Of a stretch of DNA of 6,631 nucleotides, positions 1 to 5,875 are shown piece by piece (the stretch's first letter is position 1; every line of letters begins with the position of its first letter). The DNA lies in NCBI GenBank assembly GCA_964467615.1, contig CAYXRK010000233.1, positions 1 through 6,631 of the forward strand. The letters run 5' to 3'. Under the pieces are notes generated by a model. It was not told where the DNA came from and ran no database searches. It saw nothing but the letters and a program-made list of their open reading frames with translations. This stretch comes from CAYXRK01 sp964467615. GTDB lineage: Bacteria > Hydrogenedentota > Hydrogenedentia > Hydrogenedentales > GCA-2746185. A program made the position numbers and the translations under genes.

Positions 1-194
1 AAGGGTGGACGGGTGAGGGGCCGTCGACACTCCTTATAGCCTTGATTTGGTTGCGTCTTCGCCATTCCTTTGCGCCTTGTTTGTTCCTCCCCGGACCCGC
101 CCGAGAATAATCCAAGAAACAAAGAAGCTTTTCCAAAGGCCTTTCCCTGCGTTTCCGCGCAAGACTCCTCCCACACCAACCGGAGGAGTCACTC
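1..194. other. Non-coding leader upstream of the sigma region-4-like gene
   Basis: I see no credible gene here; the short open frames lack good starts and recognisable protein character. The stretch holds a 10-bp perfect palindrome (AAAGGCCTTT, 135-144), an AT-rich hexamer AATAAT at 106-111 that could be a -10 element without a well-placed -35 partner, and the 163-190 inverted repeat described separately. The promoter of the plus-strand gene at 195 most likely lies in this leader or just outside the window, which would give a fairly long 5' untranslated region. This is inference. Confidence 0.5.
163..190 (+). promoter_or_regulatory. Inverted repeat that can occlude the ribosome binding site
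   Basis: GACTCCTCC (163-171) and GGAGGAGTC (182-190) are perfect reverse complements of nine bases separated by a 10-base loop (172-181). The right arm contains the Shine-Dalgarno sequence GGAGGAG (182-188) of the gene starting at ATG 195. In mRNA this would make a 9-bp stem with six G-C and three A-U pairs, covering the whole ribosome binding site. Such structures are known as translational switches (RNA thermometers, riboswitch expression platforms, protein-binding operators). What would open it here is not visible. The inverted repeat is seen directly; the regulatory role is inferred. Confidence 0.55.
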
Positions 195-557
195 ATGCGG
201 TACGCGTTCGAGCGCGCCAGGACCTCAATCGTCGCCACGGCGATTGACACACCGTCTATACTCAACCTGCCGGAAAGCTGTTCGCTCTGGTACGAGACCG
301 AAGACGAGATCGCGCGGCGTCTACGCTGGGGCCGGGAGAAGGCGCGCAAGTTGAGATGGATCCGGCGTCAAATGCGATACCGGTTGGCCGTCCTCGAGCA
401 GCGGTGCGTCACGCTCCACTACATTCAAGGACTCACCTTTCGCGAGATATCGAAACGCGTCGAGACCGACCCTTCCTGTGTACACCGGGCGGTCCGAAGG
501 GCGCTCGTCAAACTCAGGCGCGCGGCGAAGCACTATCCTGGCCGTGAAAACGAGTGA
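195..557 (+). CDS. Sigma-70 region-4-like helix-turn-helix protein (solitary, 120 aa)
   Basis: Probable DNA-binding regulator of 120 residues. Residues about 66-110 match the pattern of sigma-70 region 4: an 'L-E-Q-R' entry (68-71), 'L-x-Y-x-x-G-L-T-F-R-E-I-S' (74-86) as the first helix and turn, then V96, R98, A99, R102, A103, L104 and a basic 'K-L-R-R-A' end (106-110), where the recognition helix and tail normally lie. Residues 38-65 are strongly basic and probably helical. There is no region 2 (the -10 and core-binding part), so this is not a complete sigma factor. It could be an anti-sigma-like partner, a phage-type late regulator or a transcription factor borrowing this fold. The start is fixed by GGAGGAG six bases before ATG. 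The stop is four bases from the stop of the convergent gene at 562. Confidence 0.75.
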   Translation: MRYAFERARTSIVATAIDTPSILNLPESCSLWYETEDEIARRLRWGREKARKLRWIRRQMRYRLAVLEQRCVTLHYIQGLTFREISKRVETDPSCVHRAVRRALVKLRRAAKHYPGRENE

Positions 558-561
558 GGGG

Positions 562-1095
562 TCAATCCGGCCCGTTTCGAATCGCGGACGCGACCTTGAC
601 CACGGTCTCGGCGAGCTCGTGGATTCGCTCGTCGATCTCGATGTCGTCGATCTCCTGATCATCGTTCGAGGCGCCTTGGGTGTAGACGAATCGCGGAATC
701 ACTATCGAGCGGAAGTCGAGCATGAGGCTATTTGCCAGACCCATGATCGCCATGTAGCTGCTCGGGCCCCCGGCGGCGCAAAGAAACCCGACCACCTTGT
801 CTTTCCAGGCTTCGCCCGTGAGTTCGATAAGGTTTTTGATGGACGCGCTTGCGCTGTAGTTGTAAATCGGCGTGGCGATCAGCACGCCGTGCGAGTTTCG
901 AATCGTTTCAGCCAACTCCTGCACCCGCGGGTGGTCGTAGCAGGACGCTCCGTCACAGATTGGCAGGGCCTCATTTTGCAGGTCGAGATACCCCGCGGCG
1001 ATTCCCCGCTTTGTCAGCACCGTCCGCGAATGTTCTGCCATGGCCCGGCTGCGGCTGGAAGGATTCAGGCTCGCGCTGATAACAAGGATGCGCAT
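562..1095 (-). CDS. NADPH-dependent FMN reductase-like flavoprotein
   Basis: Flavodoxin-fold protein of 177 residues, the usual size for the NADPH-dependent FMN reductase family (SsuE, chromate/azo/quinone reductase relatives), which are cytoplasmic and reduce FMN or small substrates with NAD(P)H. Visible landmarks are the first strand 'M-R-I-L-V-I-S-A-S' running into the FMN phosphate loop S8-A-S-L-N-P-S-S-R-S-R (8-17), then the conserved T75-P-I-Y-N-Y (75-80) with S81, S83, K87 and N88, which contacts the flavin, and the G-F-L-C-A-A-G-G turn (103-110). Cysteines 47 and 52 in 'L-P-I-C-D-G-A-S-C' are unusual and may be redox active or chance. A longer frame continues upstream, but this ATG lies four bases after the preceding gene's stop, which favours translational coupling; a separate strong SD is not evident. 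The natural substrate cannot be told from sequence. Confidence 0.88.
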   Translation of the reverse strand: MRILVISASLNPSSRSRAMAEHSRTVLTKRGIAAGYLDLQNEALPICDGASCYDHPRVQELAETIRNSHGVLIATPIYNYSASASIKNLIELTGEAWKDKVVGFLCAAGGPSSYMAIMGLANSLMLDFRSIVIPRFVYTQGASNDDQEIDDIEIDERIHELAETVVKVASAIRNGPD

Positions 1096-1099
1096 CGGG

Positions 1100-2041
1100 T
1101 CAACCCGCTTGGAGCACGCCATTACGCGTGATGACGGCGTCTTCGTAGTCCGACGTAGCGTCGAGCCGCGTGCCCGGCAAAACCACGCACCGCTCAAGGC
1201 GGCCGTGTCCGCTGATTTCGGCCCCATCGCCGATGACGGTATCGATGAGATCGATGGTCTTGGAAATCGTGCAACCCTCGCCCACAATCGATGCTTTGCC
1301 CAGCCGGCGCAGTTCGTGAACGCAGCAACGAATGAGATCGCCGATGAACGTGAGGTTGATGTCCCATTCGACGATGTTCGCGGTCCGCACGGGGTATTCA
1401 TAGTCGATTAAAATCTGTATCGAGTCGGTCAACTCGTATTCGTCGCGCATGGCCGTGCGCGGGGTTCGGCGGACCGCCTCGAATATCCGGTCGTCAAAGA
1501 GATAGAGGCCGCAGCCCTTGAGGTTGTTCGGCGCGTGGCGCGGCTTTTCGATCACCCGGCGGACGCTGCCGTCCGCGTTCAAGAGCACCGCGAAGTTTCG
1601 CCGGATGGCCGCTTCGTCGGTTTCCTCTTTCACGGCGAGCACGGCTGCGGCCTTCGATTGGCGCGCGATGGCGAACATTTCATCGAGATTGTTCACGCGA
1701 AAGAAAATGTCGCCCAACATGAGTAGAAATGGACGATTGACGTGGTTCTCGAGTTGGCCGACTGCGTGGGCCAGGCCGAGCCGTTTCTCCTGTTCGACGT
1801 ATTTGATCCGTACCCCATAGGCCTCGCCATCGCCAATTGCCTGGATGATCCGGTGACCGAGGTGGCCAATGACAATGATGACGTCCTCAATTCCCGCCGC
1901 CCGCATGGCCTCGATTTGGTAGGCGAGCAGCGGCTTGTTGCAGATGGGCGCGATCGGTTTGGGGAGTTCGTCGCCAAACGGGCCCATGCGCGAGCCGTGG
2001 CCCGCGGCGAGGATGACGCCTTGATAGTATGATGCGGTCAT
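1100..2041 (-). CDS. Sugar-phosphate nucleotidyltransferase (RmlA/GlmU-N-terminal-like)
   Basis: Likely joins a sugar 1-phosphate to an NTP to make an NDP-sugar for surface polysaccharide or related pathways. The 313-residue protein opens with the family signature L11-A-A-G-H-G-S-R-M and ends it with L-P-K-P (26-29). 'L-G-L-A-H-A-V' (88-94) and 'M-L-G-D' (108-111) follow, where D111 is the expected metal ligand. E165-K-P, 'E-Y-E-L-T-D' (201-206) and W226-D227 complete a glucose-1-phosphate thymidylyltransferase/GlmU-type core. Residues about 250-313 have short hexapeptide-like turns ('V-G-E-G-C-T-I', 'V-I-G-D-G-A-E-I', 'V-V-L-P-G-T') suggesting a few coils of left-handed beta helix, too short for a GlmU acetyltransferase. 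Base and sugar specificity are undetermined. The ATG at 2041 starts just before the fold; it has no clear SD, and an in-frame GTG four codons upstream is an alternative. A weak promoter candidate on this strand is TTGGCC, 18 bases, then TACGAT. Confidence 0.9.
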   Translation of the reverse strand: MTASYYQGVILAAGHGSRMGPFGDELPKPIAPICNKPLLAYQIEAMRAAGIEDVIIVIGHLGHRIIQAIGDGEAYGVRIKYVEQEKRLGLAHAVGQLENHVNRPFLLMLGDIFFRVNNLDEMFAIARQSKAAAVLAVKEETDEAAIRRNFAVLLNADGSVRRVIEKPRHAPNNLKGCGLYLFDDRIFEAVRRTPRTAMRDEYELTDSIQILIDYEYPVRTANIVEWDINLTFIGDLIRCCVHELRRLGKASIVGEGCTISKTIDLIDTVIGDGAEISGHGRLERCVVLPGTRLDATSDYEDAVITRNGVLQAG

Positions 2042-2119
2042 TGTGTGAGACACGAGTGGACGCGAGATCGTACCTGTCCGCGGCTTGTCCGGCCAAATGC
2101 TGCGCCGAATCTCAAAATA

Positions 2120-2148
2120 TTGACTAATCAATCTGCAGCCGCTTGAAT
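2120..2148 (+). promoter_or_regulatory. Candidate sigma-70 promoter of the alcohol dehydrogenase gene
   Basis: TTGACT (2120-2125, five of six matches to TTGACA) and TTGAAT (2143-2148, four of six matches to TATAAT) are separated by 17 bases. Transcription would begin near 2155, about 30 bases before the ATG at 2187, leaving room for the purine-rich SD region at 2174-2183. The stretch lies in the 145-base gap between divergent genes and is more AT-rich than its surroundings. The match is read by eye, and this lineage's sigma preferences are unknown. Confidence 0.45.
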
Positions 2149-2186
2149 ACGGGATTGCACAATCGTGCGTATCGGGAGAGAGGCGA

Positions 2187-3134
2187 ATGCGGGCCGTAGT
2201 ATTCGACGGCGAGTTGCGGGTCGAGGAGCGTCCGGTCCCGAGACCCGGCCCAGGGGAGTCACTCATTCGCGTACTCTCCGCCGGAATCTGCAACACGGAC
2301 CTCGAGTTGATCAAGGGCTACATGGGCTTTTCCGGGGTCCTCGGGCATGAATTCGTCGGGACCGTCGAAGAGAGCGCGAACGAGAACCTTCGCGGAAAGC
2401 GGGTCGTCGGCGAGATCAACTGCGTGTGCCATCGGTGCGAGTTCTGCCGCATGGAAACCCCGCACCACTGCCTCAATCGGACCGTGCTCGGCATCTCGAA
2501 TCGTGATGGCGCGTTTGCCGAGTACCTCGTGTTGCCGGACGAGAACCTGCACGTCGCTCCGTCGTCAGTTCGAGACGATGTTGCGGTTTTCACCGAGCCT
2601 CTCGCGGCCGCATTCCGAATTCTGGAGCAGGTGGCCTTGGAAGAAACGGCGCGCGTGATCGTGTTGGGAGACGGAAAGCTTGGGCAATTGATCGCCCAAG
2701 TGCTCACCAAGCGATCGCGCAACGTCACCGTCGTCGGCAAGCATCGATGGAAACTGGATTTGCTCAAGGAGAGGGGAGTCCGCGCGGTCCATCAGAATGA
2801 GCCGCTCGAGCGCGGGGCCGACGTCGTCGTGGAAGCAACGGGATCCTACGAGGGCTTCGGGCGCGCGATAGAACTCGTTCGGCCCGAAGGGACCGTCGTG
2901 CTGAAGACAACCGTCGCGCACCCGACCGCGCTTGAGTTGAGCCTCCCGGTCATTAACGAAATACGGATCGTCGGCTCGCGCTGCGGCCCGTTCCGGCCGG
3001 CCCTCGAAGCATTGGCGGACGGAAGCGTCGAAGTGCGACCGCTCGTGACCGAAACGTACGATCTGCGCGACGCAGTCACCGCGTTCCAACGCGCAATCGC
3101 GCCGAACGTAATGAAGGTCGTGTTCCACATGTAA
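2187..3134 (+). CDS. Zinc-dependent alcohol dehydrogenase (medium-chain dehydrogenase/reductase family)
   Basis: Probable NAD(P)-dependent oxidation of an alcohol, polyol or similar secondary hydroxyl. Expected catalytic zinc ligands are present: C35 in 'A-G-I-C-N-T-D', H54-E55 in 'G-H-E-F-V-G', and E137 in 'T-E-P-L-A'. The structural zinc lobe is complete as C81-x2-C84-x2-C87-x7-C95, with an extra C79. The cofactor domain has the Rossmann turn G161-D-G-K-L-G166 after a 'V-I-V-L' strand. At 315 residues it is shorter than the usual 340-350, with a trimmed C-terminus. It resembles the threonine/sorbitol dehydrogenase side of the family, but the substrate cannot be assigned. The start is supported by GGGAGAGAGG (2174-2183) just before ATG. 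The gene is transcribed divergently from the nucleotidyltransferase and converges on the small membrane-protein gene 36 bases downstream. Confidence 0.92.
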   Translation: MRAVVFDGELRVEERPVPRPGPGESLIRVLSAGICNTDLELIKGYMGFSGVLGHEFVGTVEESANENLRGKRVVGEINCVCHRCEFCRMETPHHCLNRTVLGISNRDGAFAEYLVLPDENLHVAPSSVRDDVAVFTEPLAAAFRILEQVALEETARVIVLGDGKLGQLIAQVLTKRSRNVTVVGKHRWKLDLLKERGVRAVHQNEPLERGADVVVEATGSYEGFGRAIELVRPEGTVVLKTTVAHPTALELSLPVINEIRIVGSRCGPFRPALEALADGSVEVRPLVTETYDLRDAVTAFQRAIAPNVMKVVFHM

Positions 3135-3170
3135 CGCGCGCTGCACGCGAGGGCGCCGGAACGCGACGCC

Positions 3171-3317
3171 CTACAACCCGATTTTGTCCGCGAGATCGCT
3201 CAGTATCGGTACGGGGATGTTCAGCGCGCCGACCACTACCACCGCGAGCCCGAGAATCAGAGCGATAGCAACGGTAGCGGCGATCGCACTGCGGATTTTG
3301 GTCATGGGTACTGCCAT
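3171..3317 (-). CDS. Small single-pass membrane protein (48 aa)
   Basis: I do not recognise a family. The 48-residue product has a short basic N-terminus (K8, R10), then one uninterrupted hydrophobic segment at about 11-31 of A, I, V, L and G, then a proline-containing amphipathic tail (32-48) ending D-L-A-D-K-I-G-L. This predicts one membrane helix with the N-terminus in the cytoplasm. The ATG at 3317 is chosen over an upstream in-frame ATG (3383) because a perfect AAGGAGG (3332-3326) sits eight bases before it, and the upstream choice would overlap the preceding gene. It follows the TIM barrel gene by 25 bases, so it is probably co-transcribed. An uncleaved signal-anchor or a small regulatory membrane peptide are possible; a cleavable signal peptide is less likely because no A-x-A site follows the helix. 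Confidence 0.72.
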   Translation of the reverse strand: MAVPMTKIRSAIAATVAIALILGLAVVVVGALNIPVPILSDLADKIGL

Positions 3318-3342
3318 TGCGAGGTCCTCCTTCCCGAGAATC

Positions 3343-4206
3343 TTATCGTACACCGACGGGTTGCCGCTCAAGTTCGGCAACAATACCCATTAGCCGCCGG
3401 CCGTATTCCGTATAGGAATCGTACAACTTCTGTGCGTTGTCCGTCGTCTCGCCCGTGTGAATGATCGCCGCAAGGTGGGGTTCGATGGACACGCCACCAG
3501 CGTAGCCCTTGGCGAGGAGGTCCGCCAATACCTCGCGCACATAACCATCGCCTTCGCCGCAGTAGGTGTACACATCCTCGCCCTCGATTCGCTTCGCGTC
3601 CTTGATGTGGACATACACGATGTCGTGCTCAATGGCTTTGTAATACTCCCAAGTATCTTGCCCGTACGTGACGGGATTCCCGGTGTCGAAGACGGCCTTG
3701 AGCGCGGGGCTGTTGACCTCGCCGAGAAGAATGTTGCTGTTCTCCGCGCTTTGCCCGCCCCAGCCGCTGCAGTTCTCGTGGACGAGGGTAACGCCGCCGT
3801 CCTCCGCCATTCGCGCGAGCACTTTCATCCGGCGAATGGCCTCATCGCACCACTCGTTTTCGGGCAGCGGATTCGCCGGATCGTTCGGGTAACTCATGAC
3901 GCGGATGAACGGCACGCCCAATGTCTGCATGCGGGGAATCGCCCGCGTAAGGTCCGCGATGTCAACGTCGGGATCAATTGTAATGGGCCGCGCCCAATTG
4001 GCAATCGCGGAACCGAAACACGACACCCGCAATCCGGCCTTAGTAGTCTTCTCGCACACCTCGCCAAACTGCCGATCGGGCAACGCCGTGATGTTGTACT
4101 CGCCGACCATCCGGAGCTCGATGTGCTTCCAGCCTAGGTCGAGGTGGGCGCGAATTTGCGCGTCAATGCCGCGCCCGGCCTCATCGGCATTACCGGAGAA
4201 GAACAT
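3343..4206 (-). CDS. Xylose-isomerase-like TIM barrel protein (sugar phosphate isomerase/epimerase)
   Basis: A 287-residue member of the AP endonuclease 2/xylose-isomerase-like TIM barrel superfamily, which includes sugar epimerases, hydroxypyruvate isomerase and inosose dehydratase. The usual metal-binding residues can be placed: E144 in 'V-H-E-N', D174 in 'F-D-T-G-N', H200 in 'V-H-I-K-D' and E242 in 'S-I-E-P-H'. The 'G-E-G-D-G' turn (217-221) is also typical. Length is normal for the family and no signal peptide is seen, so a cytoplasmic enzyme acting on a small sugar or polyol is expected. The start has GAGGA seven bases upstream (4218-4214). It lies 60 bases after the 89-residue gene and 25 bases before the small membrane protein, suggesting a shared transcript. 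The exact substrate is not readable from sequence. Confidence 0.9.
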   Translation of the reverse strand: MFFSGNADEAGRGIDAQIRAHLDLGWKHIELRMVGEYNITALPDRQFGEVCEKTTKAGLRVSCFGSAIANWARPITIDPDVDIADLTRAIPRMQTLGVPFIRVMSYPNDPANPLPENEWCDEAIRRMKVLARMAEDGGVTLVHENCSGWGGQSAENSNILLGEVNSPALKAVFDTGNPVTYGQDTWEYYKAIEHDIVYVHIKDAKRIEGEDVYTYCGEGDGYVREVLADLLAKGYAGGVSIEPHLAAIIHTGETTDNAQKLYDSYTEYGRRLMGIVAELERQPVGVR

Positions 4207-4254
4207 TCAACCGTCCTCAATCACTCACGAAAGCCTACACGAATCCGATTGATT

Positions 4255-4266
4255 CAACCAAGGTTG
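4255..4266. repeat. Short perfect inverted repeat between two minus-strand genes
   Basis: CAACC-AA-GGTTG forms a 5+2+5 dyad directly after the stop of the 89-residue gene and about 50 bases before the TIM barrel start. A second dyad, GAATC-cgatt-GATTC, lies beside it at 4241-4255. With a two-base centre the first cannot form an RNA hairpin, so if functional it would be a protein-binding site. No transcription T-tract accompanies either dyad. Both could be chance. Confidence 0.25.
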
Positions 4267-4536
4267 CTAAGTTTCGACGATCACTCGAACGTGTTTGCCG
4301 GTAAGTTCCGAAACCTCGCCCGCCGTGACGCGAATGACGAGTTCGTCATACGGCTCCGCACCCACCGTCGTGTCGAGAATGTGGCCTTCTTCGTGGTGGC
4401 CTGCGCGTTGATGAACAGCGACGACTTCGCCGTGGACGACGTGGTGGTGCGCGGGAGATCGGCGTTCGCCGCCGCCGTGCCCTTCAATTCGGACGACCGA
4501 ATCAGAGGAATGTATCGGGCCAATCGGAGTGTCCAT
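4267..4536 (-). CDS. Uncharacterised small histidine-rich protein (89 aa)
   Basis: I recognise no family. Evidence for a real gene: it follows the DJ-1-like gene by 12 bases on the same strand, ends just before the next gene, and its codons (many GTC, GGC, GAC, CTC, CAC) resemble those of its neighbours. The middle (residues about 19-52) is rich in histidine, with clusters H-H-H and H-H-E-E-G-H. The last 40 residues look like alternating beta strands ('E-L-V-I-R-V', 'H-V-R-V-I-V-E-T'). There is no signal peptide or membrane segment. Only a weak SD-like GAG precedes ATG, so translation may depend on coupling to the upstream gene. It is in the same reading frame as that gene, separated by one TAG and four codons. 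Metal binding is a possibility suggested only by histidine content. Confidence 0.5.
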   Translation of the reverse strand: MDTPIGPIHSSDSVVRIEGHGGGERRSPAHHHVVHGEVVAVHQRAGHHEEGHILDTTVGAEPYDELVIRVTAGEVSELTGKHVRVIVET

Positions 4537-4548
4537 CGTCTCGGGCCG

Positions 4549-5100
4549 CTAAGTCCGCACGAGCCGCGCTTCGACTTCGTCGCGTTTGGGCCTACCGCAC
4601 AGTGCCTCTACGAGCTCGAGGGCGAAATCCATCGCCGTGCCGGGTCCGCGCGACGTGATGATGTTCCCATCGCGTTCGACCGCGCCGCCGGTGATGGTGA
4701 TGTCGTTGCGATTGAGACGTTCGAGAAATCCGGGGTAGCTCGTCGCGCGTTTACCGGAGAGGACACCCGCGTTCGCGAGAACGTACGGCGCGGCGCAGAC
4801 CGCGCAAACGAACTTGCCGTCCGCGGCCATCCGCTTGAGAAGCGTCTGCACTCGCGGGTCGTCGTTCAAGTTGTCCGCGCCGGGAAGTCCCCCGGGCAAG
4901 ACGATCATGTCGTAGTCGCGGGCCGACGCTTCATCGAGCGTCGTGTCTGCAAGAATGACGGTCCTTCGGCTCATGGTCACCGGCCCGCCCTTCAGCGACG
5001 CGACCGTCACATCGACCGCCGCCCGCCGAAGCAGGTCGATGATCGTCACGGCTTCAAGTTCTTCGCTGCCTTCGGCAATGGGGACGAGTGCGGTGGGCAT
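4549..5100 (-). CDS. DJ-1/PfpI family protein, YajL-like
   Basis: A 183-residue protein of the DJ-1/ThiJ/PfpI superfamily, very close in layout to E. coli YajL and human DJ-1, which act in oxidative and carbonyl stress defence (chaperone, glyoxalase or deglycase activities are reported, some disputed). The opening 'L-V-P-I-A-E-G-S-E-E-L-E' gives E16, equivalent to E18 of DJ-1, and C102 in 'A-V-C-A-A-P' is the nucleophilic elbow cysteine. 'V-L-P-G-G' (67-71) and 'T-S-R-G-P-G-T-A' (149-156) are also conserved. Length is typical. An upstream in-frame ATG at 5160 would overlap the toxin gene; the ATG at 5100 is preferred because AAGGAA (5114-5109) lies eight bases before it. It starts 35 bases after the toxin stop and may share its transcript. 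Cytoplasmic. Confidence 0.92.
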   Translation of the reverse strand: MPTALVPIAEGSEELEAVTIIDLLRRAAVDVTVASLKGGPVTMSRRTVILADTTLDEASARDYDMIVLPGGLPGADNLNDDPRVQTLLKRMAADGKFVCAVCAAPYVLANAGVLSGKRATSYPGFLERLNRNDITITGGAVERDGNIITSRGPGTAMDFALELVEALCGRPKRDEVEARLVRT

Positions 5101-5135
5101 CGGATGTGTTCCTTGTTGATGAGTTGGAAGAAGCC

Positions 5136-5597
5136 TCACCTTACGCGCTGGGAAGGCCAACAGTTCGGTTCGCTACCATCAGGTGCGATGAATCTGGTCG
5201 GGAGCCCGGCATTCGCGGCGGCCGCGATTTGCCTCCTGTCGGATGATACGAATAAGTCCGCATCGCATTCCAAAGCTGACGCGACGTGGATTGCGTCGCT
5301 CGCTCGCAAGACGTTATTTTCCAACAGGGCGACACTCTTTGATATCACTGATGGACTAATATGGACGATGGTCGCGTCGCGCACATCATCCGCTAGCCGT
5401 CGCTTCGTATCGCGATATTGCGCGGAGAGTAACGTCCCCTCTCGGACTTTACGACTCAGTCCAGAGACGATCTCTGGAAAAACGAGAACGCTGATCGCCG
5501 ATTCGTCCGCGCTCTCGATCAAGTGGATCATCTGCGCGGTCCCCGCTTCGTCGACGTATAGTTTAAGAAACGCCGATGAGTCGAACGACATTCTCAT
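5136..5597 (-). CDS. vapC: VapC-type PIN-domain ribonuclease toxin
   Basis: A 153-residue PIN-domain protein, the toxin of a type II toxin-antitoxin pair; relatives are Mg-dependent endoribonucleases that cut tRNA or rRNA. Acidic active-site residues can be placed: D6 in 'S-F-D-S-S-A', E42 in 'F-P-E-I', D101 in 'R-A-S-D-A-I-H-V-A', and D120 in 'V-S-S-D-R-R'. The set is complete, so the enzyme should be active. Length is slightly above the common 130-145, with a polar tail after residue 136. Its ATG overlaps the antitoxin stop in an ATGA (5597-5594), the usual translational coupling. A second in-frame ATG two codons on is possible. The target RNA is not predictable. Confidence 0.92.
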   Translation of the reverse strand: MRMSFDSSAFLKLYVDEAGTAQMIHLIESADESAISVLVFPEIVSGLSRKVREGTLLSAQYRDTKRRLADDVRDATIVHISPSVISKSVALLENNVLRASDAIHVASALECDADLFVSSDRRQIAAAANAGLPTRFIAPDGSEPNCWPSQRVR

Positions 5598-5827
5598 AAG
5601 CCGGACTCACGCTCTTCAAGAATAGCCTCCGTCAGATTAAGCCCTGGTATTTGCAATGGCGTATGAGGTCGTTTCCACGACGGGACCTTCTTGGGTTCAT
5701 CCGAGTAGGGGACTACCTCCGCTACCGGCCGGCCGTGACGAATGATCACTAGCCTCTCGCCATGTTCGACTTCGTCGATAAGTCCTGACGCCTGCTTTCG
5801 GAAGTCGGTGAACGATATGGTTTTCAT
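5594..5827 (-). CDS. Phd/YefM-family antitoxin
   Basis: A 77-residue antitoxin partner of the adjacent PIN toxin. The N-terminal half is a Phd/YefM DNA-binding domain: 'F-T-D-F-R-K-Q-A-S-G-L-I-D-E-V' then 'G-E-R-L-V-I-I-R-H-G-R-P-V-A-E-V-V-P'. The C-terminal 30 residues ('W-K-R-P' at 51-54, 'P-G-L-N-L-T-E-A-I-L-E-E-R') match the toxin-binding tail that typically wraps around VapC. In this family the antitoxin alone and the complex bind the operator and repress the operon; the TGTACA repeats just upstream fit this. An AAGG (5838-5835) lies seven bases before ATG. It begins 48 bases after the hydrolase gene's stop. Confidence 0.92.
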   Translation of the reverse strand: MKTISFTDFRKQASGLIDEVEHGERLVIIRHGRPVAEVVPYSDEPKKVPSWKRPHTPLQIPGLNLTEAILEERESGL

Positions 5828-5845
5828 TGGTTCGCCTTTCTAGTA

Positions 5846-5875
5846 TGTACATCAAAGTGTACAGTTTAGTGTACA
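5846..5875. promoter_or_regulatory. Phased TGTACA operator of the toxin-antitoxin locus
   Basis: Three copies of the palindromic hexamer TGTACA start at 5846, 5858 and 5870, exactly 12 bases apart. The second and third copies share the longer core AGTGTACA. The array sits between the hydrolase stop and the antitoxin SD, where a Phd/YefM autorepressor should bind, and covers the predicted -10 and spacer. The spacing is a little over one helical turn, which suits side-by-side binding of antitoxin dimers. Direct observation for the repeats; operator function is inferred from how this family is regulated. Confidence 0.65.

Noticed and set aside
81..111. Promoter TTGTTC plus AATAAT for the sigma-like gene
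   Set aside because: The spacer would be 19 bases and the -35 is poor; not strong enough to list as a promoter.
478..1131. A 217-codon plus-strand frame over the FMN reductase gene
   Set aside because: Antisense to a gene with clear flavodoxin-fold motifs; no SD or recognisable domain. A shadow.
2565..3146. A 193-codon minus-strand frame over the alcohol dehydrogenase gene
   Set aside because: Antisense to a dehydrogenase with intact zinc and cofactor motifs; no domain of its own.
3150..3172. AGGGCG/CGCCCT inverted repeat between convergent genes, as a terminator
   Set aside because: Only six paired bases with an 11-base loop and no T-tract in either direction; it also overlaps a stop codon. 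Too weak to call.
3457..4137. A 226-codon plus-strand frame over the TIM barrel gene
   Set aside because: Antisense shadow; the opposite strand has all expected metal ligands and a good SD.
5461..5477. CCAGAGA-cga-TCTCTGG hairpin inside the toxin gene
   Set aside because: A perfect 7-bp stem, but it encodes the conserved F-P-E-I-V-S-G segment and on the transcribed strand the T-run precedes rather than follows it, so it is not a terminator. Probably coincidental.
4144..5625. A 493-codon open frame on the plus strand
   Set aside because: It lies antisense to parts of the TIM barrel, 89-residue, DJ-1-like and VapC genes, all with motifs or good starts. Its translation is arginine- and serine-rich with no domain. 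Long antisense frames are expected in GC-rich DNA.
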